Program-made: the position numbers and the translations under genes
Origin: JAZFYD01 sp036443405
GTDB lineage: Bacteria; Planctomycetota; PLA2
Length of the DNA: 5,041 nt
NCBI GenBank assembly: GCA_036443405.1
Contig: JAZFYD010000152.1
Coordinates: forward strand, 1-5,041
Reading direction: 5' to 3'
Notes under the pieces: model-generated
Told to the model about the DNA's origin: nothing
The model's input: the letters and a program-made list of their open reading frames with translations, nothing else
Database searches by the model: none
Shown here: positions 1 to 5,041 of the stretch, one piece after another
Numbering within the stretch: position 1 is the stretch's first letter
Layout: every line of letters starts with the position of its first letter

Positions 1-887
1 TCATCGGGGAGACGATCCCGGTTCTCATCACCGGCGAGAGTGGCACCGGCAAGGAGTTGATCGCGCGCGCGATCCACTACAACGGCCCGAGGCGCGAGGC
101 GCCGTTTGTAACCGTGAACTGCGCGGCGATTCCGGCCGAGTTGATCGAGTCGGAGCTGTTCGGTCACGAAAAGGGCGCCTACACCGGCGCCGATTCCAGC
201 CAGCCGGGCCTCTTCGAACGCGCCGACGAGGGCACCCTGTTTCTGGACGAGGTCGCGGACATGCCGCCGGCGCTTCAGAAGAAGATGCTGCGGGTGCTGC
301 AAACCGGCGAGGTTCGGCGGGTCGGGGGCACCGACGTCCGCAAGGTCTCGGTCCGGACCGTTTCGGCCAGCAACCGCGACCTCCGCCCGCTCATCGAGGA
401 TGGGACGTTCCGGGAGGACCTGTTCTACCGGCTCAACGGCGTGGAGTGCCCGCTGCCCCCCCTGCGGGACCGGACCGACGACATCCCGCTTCTGTTCGAC
501 CACTTTCTCGACGCCCTTTGCGCCGAGCAGGAGGCGGAGCGCCCGCCGGTGGACCCGGAGGTGGTCGACCGGCTGCAGGCCTACCCTTGGCCGGGGAATG
601 TCCGCGAACTGCACAACGAGGTCCAGCGTCTGCTCGCCCTCCAGCGAGGCACGCTGAGCCCGGATCTCCTGTCCTTGCAGGTGTTTTCGGGCGATCCGAG
701 CACCGTTCCGCCGACGAATCTCCCGCCCGGCGGCCTGAAAGAGCTGGTCGAGAACCTCGAACGCCGGCTGATCCTCGACACGATGCGCCGCGTCAACGGC
801 AACAAGACCCGCGCATCGAAGCTCCTCGGTTTGAGCCGCCTGGGCCTTCGCAAGAAGATGGAGCGATTCGGCATCACCGACGCTTAG
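1..887 (+). CDS. Sigma-54-dependent transcriptional activator (enhancer-binding protein), 3' part; N-terminus off the left edge
   Basis: This is the C-terminal 294 residues of a bacterial enhancer-binding protein, the AAA+ ATPase class that remodels RNA polymerase holding sigma-54. The reading frame enters at base 3 and ends with TAG at 885-887; the TTG at 57 is internal, because the Walker A motif lies upstream of it. Numbering from the first full codon: Walker A GESGTGKE (11-18), sigma-54 contact loop GAYTGA (58-63, the Tyr version of GAFTGA), Walker B GTLFLDE (77-83), sensor I region SASNRDL (121-127), arginine-finger region FREDLFYRL (136-144), sensor II WPGNVREL (196-203), and a C-terminal Fis-type helix-turn-helix (about 254-291, with NGNKTRASKLLGLSR at 265-279). 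All ATPase and DNA-binding motifs look intact. The N-terminal sensory domain (receiver, GAF, PAS or FHA) is not visible, so the signal and exact subfamily are unknown. The next gene starts 394 bases downstream behind a plausible sigma-54 promoter, which this protein could act on (inference). Confidence 0.96.
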   Translation, partial: IGETIPVLITGESGTGKELIARAIHYNGPRREAPFVTVNCAAIPAELIESELFGHEKGAYTGADSSQPGLFERADEGTLFLDEVADMPPALQKKMLRVLQTGEVRRVGGTDVRKVSVRTVSASNRDLRPLIEDGTFREDLFYRLNGVECPLPPLRDRTDDIPLLFDHFLDALCAEQEAERPPVDPEVVDRLQAYPWPGNVRELHNEVQRLLALQRGTLSPDLLSLQVFSGDPSTVPPTNLPPGGLKELVENLERRLILDTMRRVNGNKTRASKLLGLSRLGLRKKMERFGITDA

Positions 888-910
888 CGGTTGCCAGAAA
901 ACGCCAACGG

Positions 911-926
911 GTCGTCAGCGGACGAC
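911..926 (+). terminator. Short GC hairpin after the activator gene; weak terminator candidate
   Basis: GTCGTC (911-916) and GACGAC (921-926) are perfect 6-base arms around an AGCG loop, 24 bases after the activator stop codon. No T-run follows, so this is not a standard intrinsic terminator. It could be a weak pause or 3'-end-protecting hairpin, or chance in GC-rich DNA. Confidence 0.2.
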
Positions 927-967
927 AGTGCGTTCGCCGCGTTCGGAGCGCCACCGGCCAGCGCAAA

Positions 968-989
968 CTTTGTTACCAATGGTGTAAAG
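968..989. promoter_or_regulatory. Imperfect palindrome; candidate upstream activator site
   Basis: CTTTGTTACC (968-977) and GGTGTAAAG (981-989) form an imperfect dyad around AAT. CTTT pairs with AAAG and ACC with GGT, with one extra base in the left arm; TTAC-N7-GTAA (973-987) is a second symmetric reading. The centre is about 90 bases upstream of the -12 element at 1066-1069, or about -100 from the predicted start. Enhancer-binding proteins usually bind dyads 80-200 bases upstream of the promoters they activate. Position and symmetry are seen in the sequence; assignment to the neighbouring activator is inference. Confidence 0.35.
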
Positions 990-1053
990 CGGCCCAGACG
1001 GGTTGGCGGTTTGTAATTGCCTTATTCATAGGGTCTTACGCGCGTTTGCCCGG

Positions 1054-1070
1054 TTGGAATACCTCTTGCG
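1054..1070 (+). promoter_or_regulatory. Candidate sigma-54 (-24/-12) promoter
   Basis: TTGGAATACCTCTTGC (1054-1069) matches the core of the sigma-54 consensus (YTGGCACG-N4-TTGCW). The invariant GG lies at 1056-1057 and GC at 1068-1069 with exactly 10 bases between them, the spacing this sigma factor requires. The -24 element is TTGGAA rather than TTGGCA, and the base after TTGC is G rather than A/T. Transcription would start near 1081, about 200 bases before the FHA gene. A sigma-54 activator gene immediately upstream makes the match more credible. Confidence 0.55.
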
Positions 1071-1095
1071 AAGGCCCTGGATCGTGTCCTATAAT
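1066..1095 (+). promoter_or_regulatory. Candidate sigma-70-type promoter overlapping the -12 element
   Basis: A perfect TATAAT lies at 1090-1095. TTGCGA (1066-1071), four of six matches to TTGACA, sits 18 bases upstream. The -35 hexamer uses the same bases as the sigma-54 -12 element, so the two holoenzymes could not bind together. The predicted start is near 1102. TATAAT is uncommon by chance in such GC-rich DNA, but in some phyla the housekeeping promoter is poorly defined. Confidence 0.4.
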
Positions 1096-1187
1096 CCGCC
1101 CTCTTTCACGCACGGGACTCAACCTTCGCGCGCGTATCGGTGTATGTCCTTCGGCAGGGCGGGGTTGGGCGCCTCGCATTGTTCATG

Positions 1188-1214
1188 GGCCCAACGGCTG
1201 ACGCCGTTGGAGCC
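1188..1214. repeat. Palindromic (hairpin) repeat, copy 1
   Basis: A 27-base element with a perfect 8-base stem: CCAACGGC (1191-1198) and GCCGTTGG (1203-1210) around a TGAC loop. Outer GGC (1188-1190) and GCC (1212-1214) extend the stem past a bulged A (1211). It matches copy 2 at 25 of 27 positions. It would form a stable hairpin in the leader RNA of the FHA gene. Confidence 0.85.
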
Positions 1215-1226
1215 AATCAGTTTATC

Positions 1227-1253
1227 GGCCCGACGGCTGACACCGTTGGAGCC
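1227..1253. repeat. Palindromic (hairpin) repeat, copy 2
   Basis: Second copy of the 27-base element, starting 39 bases after copy 1 and ending 28 bases before the FHA start codon. Two bases differ. G1232 turns an A-T pair into a G-U wobble, and A1242 breaks the pair next to the loop, widening TGAC to a 6-base loop. The outer GGC/GCC arms and the bulged A are kept. The hairpin is therefore retained in weaker form. The short palindromic form resembles dispersed REP-like elements. Confidence 0.85.
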
Positions 1254-1271
1254 CTTCAGGAAGAGGCCTTC

Positions 1272-1275
1272 AGGA
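1272..1275 (+). promoter_or_regulatory. Ribosome binding site of the FHA gene
   Basis: AGGA lies 6 bases before the ATG at 1282. It is modest but well placed, and helps choose this start over the in-frame ATGs at 1003 and 1144. A longer purine run, AGGAAGAGG (1258-1266), is 15 bases from the ATG and probably too far to serve. Confidence 0.5.
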
Positions 1276-1281
1276 TCGACC

Positions 1282-3621
1282 ATGGCCAAACTCATTCTGC
1301 GGAGTGCGGACGGCGCTGAGACCGAACTCCCGCTAGACGAGCTGGGCTCCGCCTCCATCGGGCGGGCACCGGAGTGTGACATGCCCATAACCGACGGACA
1401 GGCCTCGCGGCGCCATTGCAGCGTCGTGAAACTGTCCAGCGGTTGGGAGATGTCGGATCTCGGCTCGACCAACGGAACGCTGGTCAACAGCACGCTCACC
1501 AAGAAGAAACGGCTCAGTCACGGCGATGTGATACGCATCGGCGAGACGGAGATCGTCTTCCATGACATGGAGGGGGCCTCCTCCGGCGACGCGGCCGACG
1601 GGCAAAACGGGCTTTTGGTCTACGCCAAGGGCGACCGGAAGGGCCAGAAGATCGAGCTGGCCGAACAGCGCACGACGTTCGGCAGAAAAGAATCGAACAC
1701 GATTCCGATCAACGACGCCAACGTCTCGAGCTACCACTGCGAGATCGTCCGCGACCTGAACGGGTACACGATCCGCGACCTCGGCTCGACCAACGGCACG
1801 CTGGTCAACAGCGAGATGATCACCGAGGTTCAGCTCGCCCACGGCGCGAAGGTGCGCATCGGGCAGTTGCTCTTCGTGTTCCAGGACCCCGCGATGGCGG
1901 AGGTCGACCTCGATCTGGCCGGCGTCGATGACGACGACCAGGAGTGGGGCATGATGCGCGAGTTGGATCTCGCGGCCGTGCGCAAGCGCAACCCCGCGAC
2001 GATCTTCTACTCGCTCTTGTTCGTCGCGCTCGTGGGCGGCGCCTATTACATGCTGCAGGTCGCCGAGGTCAAAAAGAGCAAGGGCGGGGGCGGTCCGCCC
2101 AAGGGCAGCGTGCTCTGGAGTTCGTTCGAGACCCTCGCCGAGGCCTATAAATGGGACACCGATCCCGGAGGCGATGTCGAAACCGGCGTTACGGAAAAGG
2201 CGAAGGTCACAGGCAAACAGGGGCTCCGGATCTCCTCGACGCGCGAGAGCGCGGACGTCTTTTTCGCGGACACGTTGCCCGCCGACGGACGCCGCTACGA
2301 AGTGAGTGCGCACGTCGGCGTATCCGGTGGCGCCGAGGCGACTCTCGCGATCCGCTGGGAGGGTTCCGGTGTGAGTCGTTGGGCCGAGAGCGAGCCCGCA
2401 TCGGGCAGCAAACCCAGCGAGCTCACCGGGATGTTCTCCTCGCCGAGTTGGGCGCGCCGCGCGTATGTCGCGATTCGAGTCCGCGGTTCGGGCCAGGTGT
2501 TCATGGACGATGTCGTGGTCTTCCGCCGCGGTTCGGCCGCGCCGGAAACGGCGGAAGCGAACTCGTTCAAACTCGGAGTCGTGGACGGCCGCGTGGACCT
2601 GCGCTACGGCCGCTCACCGATTCTGGTCAACGGCAACCTCGAGGGCGCCGAGGACGGGGCCGCGATGGGATGCCAGAAGGAGGATGAGCTCCATATCGCG
2701 CTCACCGTCGCCGATGCCGGCTTCGCCACTTCGGTGGATGTCGTCTTTGCCGAGCACGCCGGTTTTCTCGGTCAGGGATTCCGCGCCTTCGGTAGCGTCG
2801 ACGGCGAGCGCTATCTCGACACGGCGTTCCCCGACGAAGGCAAAGAGCTGAAACGCACCGGCGTCCGGAAGCTGCTGCTCGGGTCGTCCGGGCGCGCGTT
2901 CTCGGTGCTCGGCGAGAACGAAACCGAAGGGTTCGCCGTGACCGCCGATTGGGTCGGCGGACGGAGGCGGCTGCGGCTCTCGATTCCCACGGCGGGCGGC
3001 GCCGGCAAGTTGCTTCTGAAAACCGACCTGCGTGACGAGGCCCGGCAGGCCGCGGACCAAGTCAGTGAGGCGGACGGGCTATACGACGACAAGAAGCTCG
3101 GCAGCTTCCTGCGCTTGGCGCGCGAAACGCTCGCGGAGTTTCCCTTTGCCGATCCGACCTCGCGTCGCCGGCTCAGTGAGCAGCTCGGCATCGCGATGCG
3201 CGGGTTCGGTACGCTGTCCCGCGCGGCTCAGGACGGACTCGAGGAGTACAAGGAGTTCCGCGATCTCGAGAGCCTGGACCGGGTTCGCGCGACGCTCGCC
3301 GAAATGAAGGCCACCTACGAGCTGACCGGGTCGGAAGGACCCTGGGGCGAGCTATGGCTGAACCTCGATGCGGCCGAGCGCACGGCGCGCGGGACCGCGG
3401 AACGCCGTCGCCAAGGCGACCTGGCGGATCCGCTGTTCCAACTCGCAAATGAGTTCTACCTGCCGAGCGGCCAAGTGCACGCTGCGGCGGTTTTGTTCAG
3501 CTACGTCGGCTGGTATCTCCCAGAGAGCCCGCAGGCGGAAAAGGCAACCGCGGAGCTGGCCAAGCTCGGCAAAGAGTACCCCGCGGTGCTCGAGGTGCTG
3601 AAGCGCCTCAAGGAGAGTTGA
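1282..3621 (+). CDS. Membrane-anchored double-FHA-domain protein with a large extracytoplasmic region
   Basis: A 779-residue protein. FHA domain 1 (about 3-95) shows SIGR (25-28), SRRH (42-45) and GSTNGT (61-66), the usual phosphothreonine-binding positions. FHA domain 2 (about 111-201) shows FGR (133-135), SSYH (149-152) and GSTNGT (168-173). An acidic linker with DDDD (216-219) leads to VRKRN and one membrane segment (about 239-260), which places the FHA domains in the cytoplasm and about 520 residues outside. After a Gly/Pro linker (268-274), residues 275-415 look like a jelly-roll carbohydrate-binding module, ending in FMDDVVVFRR like CBM4/9-type domains. Residues about 428-580 are a second beta-rich region that I do not recognise. 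Residues 583-779 are helical, and 715-765 resembles a TPR/BamD-like repeat. The start at 1282 is chosen because the FHA fold begins at once (MAKLILR) and the upstream frame would translate the hairpin repeats. It is almost certainly co-transcribed with the PilM-like gene, which begins two bases after its stop. The likely role is a phosphorylation-responsive adaptor for a pilus or secretion platform (inference). Confidence 0.93.
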   Translation: MAKLILRSADGAETELPLDELGSASIGRAPECDMPITDGQASRRHCSVVKLSSGWEMSDLGSTNGTLVNSTLTKKKRLSHGDVIRIGETEIVFHDMEGASSGDAADGQNGLLVYAKGDRKGQKIELAEQRTTFGRKESNTIPINDANVSSYHCEIVRDLNGYTIRDLGSTNGTLVNSEMITEVQLAHGAKVRIGQLLFVFQDPAMAEVDLDLAGVDDDDQEWGMMRELDLAAVRKRNPATIFYSLLFVALVGGAYYMLQVAEVKKSKGGGGPPKGSVLWSSFETLAEAYKWDTDPGGDVETGVTEKAKVTGKQGLRISSTRESADVFFADTLPADGRRYEVSAHVGVSGGAEATLAIRWEGSGVSRWAESEPASGSKPSELTGMFSSPSWARRAYVAIRVRGSGQVFMDDVVVFRRGSAAPETAEANSFKLGVVDGRVDLRYGRSPILVNGNLEGAEDGAAMGCQKEDELHIALTVADAGFATSVDVVFAEHAGFLGQGFRAFGSVDGERYLDTAFPDEGKELKRTGVRKLLLGSSGRAFSVLGENETEGFAVTADWVGGRRRLRLSIPTAGGAGKLLLKTDLRDEARQAADQVSEADGLYDDKKLGSFLRLARETLAEFPFADPTSRRRLSEQLGIAMRGFGTLSRAAQDGLEEYKEFRDLESLDRVRATLAEMKATYELTGSEGPWGELWLNLDAAERTARGTAERRRQGDLADPLFQLANEFYLPSGQVHAAAVLFSYVGWYLPESPQAEKATAELAKLGKEYPAVLEVLKRLKES
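3611..3615 (+). promoter_or_regulatory. Strong Shine-Dalgarno for the PilM-like gene, inside the end of the FHA gene
   Basis: AGGAG, within AAGGAGAG, lies 8 bases before the GTG at 3624 and overlaps the last codons of the FHA gene. This fixes the GTG start and supports translational coupling, since only two bases separate stop and start. Confidence 0.8.
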
Positions 3622-3623
3622 CA

Positions 3624-5041
3624 GTGGCCAGTCAGGCGATCGGCATCGACATCGGCACACACGCGATCAAGATCGCGGTGCTGCAGAAAAAGGGCGCGGT
3701 AACCAAAGCGACGCGCCTGTATCGCAGCAAGCTCGCGGGCGACACCGACGTCGAGCGCATCCAGGGCGCACTTCGGCGTGCCGGCATTTCGGGCGGTCCC
3801 GGTTTGTTGGGCATCACGGGCCGCGATCTCATCATTCGTTACACCCACGTGCCGCCGGTTCCGGATTGGCGCCTGAAGCTGTTGATGCAGTTCGAGATCA
3901 ACGAGGTCTCGGGCCAGTCGGGCGGCGAGGTCGCGGCGGACTATTCCAGATTGGAACTGCCGACGGACGCGGACGACACCACCGTCCTGGTCGCGCTGTG
4001 TCGTAACAGCTATCTGCAGCCGCGCCTCGACGGCGTGGTCAGCGCCGGCATGAGAGCGGGCGGCGGTTGTCCGAACTCGGTGGCGCTGTTCAACGCGTTC
4101 TTGGAGCACGGATCCTTCGAGGAAGGCGAGACCACCTACATCGTCAGCCTCGGTCGCGACAACATCGACATGGCCGTGCAGCGTGACGGCGAGTTGCTGT
4201 TCGCCCGAAACATGGCGGGCGGCGGCGGGCTCTTCACCGAAGCGATCATGAGCACGTTCGGCCTGAAAGAGGGCAAGGCCGAAACGAACAAGATCAAGAA
4301 GGGCGACCTGACGCCCAAGGCCCAGGCGCGTTATCCCGACGCGACCTCGGAGAAGGTCGCCAACGCGATGCAGGGCCCGGCGGGCCAGCTGGTGTCGATG
4401 GTTCAGTCCACGGTCATGATCTGCCGCGCGCAGACCAAGATCCCGGACCTCAATATCGACCGCCTGGTGCTCACCGGCGGCGGCGCGCGCATGACGGGCA
4501 TCCGCGCGTACTTCCAGCAGTCGATGAGCGTCCCCGTCGAGCTCTTCGACCCGGTTGACGAACTAGACGTGAGCGGATTGCATCCCGACGACGCGAGCGA
4601 ATTGGGCGAGCACCCGCTCGACTTTTCGGTCGCGATCGGATTGGCCGAGACGCTCCTGCGCGGCACCTCCAAAAAGCTCGAGGTGCTCACGGAGAGCGCG
4701 AAGAAGAAACGCCACTTCTTGGAGCGCACCGTCTGGGCGCTCGGCGCGGCCGCGGCAGCCTTGCTCCTCGTCGTAGTGCTGTTCCAGACCCGCGCGGCGG
4801 ACATCGCGGTCGTGGAGGCCGCGAACAACGAGCTCGCCCAAGTCTCCAATACAGCCAGCAACCGTGACGACCGCGGCAAGGCAGCCGCAGCCAAGGAACT
4901 CGACGCGCGGCTGAAGGAAGTCACGCTGCGTTCACGCCGCATCAACGGCGGGTTCGCGCTCGCGATCTTCGAACTGCTCGAGAAAAAGCACCCGGAGAAG
5001 TACTTCTACATCCGCCGCATCCGCATCGAGCCCGAACGCGT
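3624..5041 (+). CDS. pilM: PilM-like actin-fold pilus assembly ATPase fused to a PilN-like membrane region (GspL-type layout); 3' end off the right edge
   Basis: The frame is open from GTG 3624 to the window edge, 472 codons with no stop. The first residues after the GTG give GIDIGTHAIKIAVL (7-20), the phosphate-1 loop of PilM/FtsA-type actin-like ATPases. Phosphate-2 lies around YIVSLGRDN (172-180) with GELLFARNMAGGGG downstream (189-202), and the adenosine motif is LVLTGGGARMTGI (281-293). PilM sits on the cytoplasmic side of the inner membrane and links the PilN/PilO complex to the type IV pilus motor. Ordinary PilM ends at about 350-380 residues. This protein instead continues through a basic patch (AKKKRH, 359-364) into a membrane segment (about 369-387) and a polar, probably coiled region, as PilN does and as in the single-chain GspL of type II secretion. 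No PilN-type INLLP motif is seen before the membrane segment. The phosphate-2 Asp expected in DIG appears as Ser (SLG, 175-177). PilO and PilQ homologues would be expected downstream but are not visible. A GspL-like role is the main alternative. Confidence 0.9.
   Translation, partial: MASQAIGIDIGTHAIKIAVLQKKGAVTKATRLYRSKLAGDTDVERIQGALRRAGISGGPGLLGITGRDLIIRYTHVPPVPDWRLKLLMQFEINEVSGQSGGEVAADYSRLELPTDADDTTVLVALCRNSYLQPRLDGVVSAGMRAGGGCPNSVALFNAFLEHGSFEEGETTYIVSLGRDNIDMAVQRDGELLFARNMAGGGGLFTEAIMSTFGLKEGKAETNKIKKGDLTPKAQARYPDATSEKVANAMQGPAGQLVSMVQSTVMICRAQTKIPDLNIDRLVLTGGGARMTGIRAYFQQSMSVPVELFDPVDELDVSGLHPDDASELGEHPLDFSVAIGLAETLLRGTSKKLEVLTESAKKKRHFLERTVWALGAAAAALLLVVVLFQTRAADIAVVEAANNELAQVSNTASNRDDRGKAAAAKELDARLKEVTLRSRRINGGFALAIFELLEKKHPEKYFYIRRIRIEPER

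Larger units (their letters stand above)
888..1281. other. 394-base non-coding gap with regulatory features
   Basis: No convincing gene is seen here on either strand. The frame of the downstream gene happens to be open back to 1003, but that stretch would translate promoter-like and palindromic repeat sequence. It has a lower-GC core (about 965-1100) unlike the flanking genes. In order it contains a short hairpin (911-926), an imperfect palindrome (968-989), overlapping -24/-12 and -35/-10 promoter candidates (1054-1095), two copies of a 27-base hairpin repeat (1188-1253), a small direct repeat CCTTCAGG (1253-1260 and 1267-1274) and the ribosome binding site of the next gene. If the promoters are real, the mRNA leader is about 180-200 bases long. 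Confidence 0.8.

Noticed and set aside
1004..1020. Second sigma-54 promoter, TGGC...TTGC
   Set aside because: The GG (1005-1006) and GC (1019-1020) have 12 bases between them instead of 10, so the spacing is wrong.
1105..1170. c-di-GMP (GEMM-type) riboswitch suggested by CACGCACGGG...CAACC ahead of a pilus operon
   Set aside because: Only the opening bases resemble the motif. The conserved second segment with its GACGCAAAGCC-type core and the expected stems are not found downstream.
446..1201. + strand 251-codon frame overlapping the activator end
   Set aside because: Arg/Pro/Ala-rich shadow in another frame. The activator's sensor II and helix-turn-helix motifs occupy the true frame.
1003..1281. 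In-frame N-terminal extension of the FHA protein from ATG 1003 (or ATG 1144)
   Set aside because: It would translate the promoter candidates and both hairpin repeats (giving a repeated RLTPLEP peptide), lacks a good ribosome binding site, and the FHA fold begins cleanly at the ATG at 1282, which has AGGA 6 bases upstream.
2088..2100. Inverted repeat GGGCGG-T-CCGCCC
   Set aside because: It encodes the Gly/Pro linker after the membrane segment, and a one-base loop cannot form a hairpin as drawn. It is explained by GC-rich Gly and Pro codons.
1333..2313. Long open frame on the - strand opposite the FHA gene
   Set aside because: It is a shadow of GC-rich coding sequence. The + strand frame carries clear FHA motifs, and the - strand product has no recognisable domain.
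4403..4945. Open frames on the - strand opposite the PilM-like gene
   Set aside because: Low-complexity Ser/Ala/Arg-rich translations typical of antisense frames. The + strand frame has PilM motifs and is open across the whole region.

Overview
The window is GC-rich bacterial DNA (roughly 60-65% G+C by eye) with strong G/C-ending codon preference. All supported genes lie on the + strand. Three genes are present: the 3' end of a sigma-54 activator gene, a complete gene for a membrane-anchored double-FHA protein, and the 5' part of a PilM-like pilus assembly gene that is still open at the right edge. The mix of a sigma-54 enhancer-binding protein, FHA phosphopeptide-reader domains, a carbohydrate-binding-like module and type IV pilus/type II secretion parts suits a large-genome environmental Gram-negative lineage, such as Planctomycetota or a related phylum, or a myxobacterial/deltaproteobacterial group. 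No marker in the window settles this.

Layout. Positions 1-887 encode the AAA+ and Fis-type DNA-binding portions of a sigma-54 activator whose N-terminal sensory part lies to the left. Positions 888-1281 are a 394-base non-coding gap that appears regulatory. It holds a small hairpin just past the activator, an imperfect palindrome near 968-989, a well-spaced -24/-12 (sigma-54) promoter candidate at 1054-1070, an overlapping sigma-70-like candidate with a perfect TATAAT, and two near-identical palindromic 27-base repeats that would lie in the 5' leader. Positions 1282-3621 encode a 779-residue protein with two N-terminal FHA domains, one membrane segment and about 520 extracytoplasmic residues (two beta-rich regions, then a helical TPR-like tail). 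From 3624, two bases after that stop and behind a strong Shine-Dalgarno, begins an actin-like PilM domain that continues through a linker and a membrane segment into a PilN-like coiled region. This is the domain order of GspL.

How the parts may fit together (inference). The activator, or a paralogue, could bind upstream of the -24/-12 promoter and drive a two-or-more-gene operon encoding an inner-membrane pilus or type II secretion platform. The double-FHA protein could link cytoplasmic Ser/Thr phosphorylation to that platform, or to cell-wall or glycan binding outside the membrane. The most notable points are the FHA-TM-jelly-roll-TPR protein paired with a PilM-PilN fusion, the promoter arrangement, and the twin hairpin repeats in the leader.
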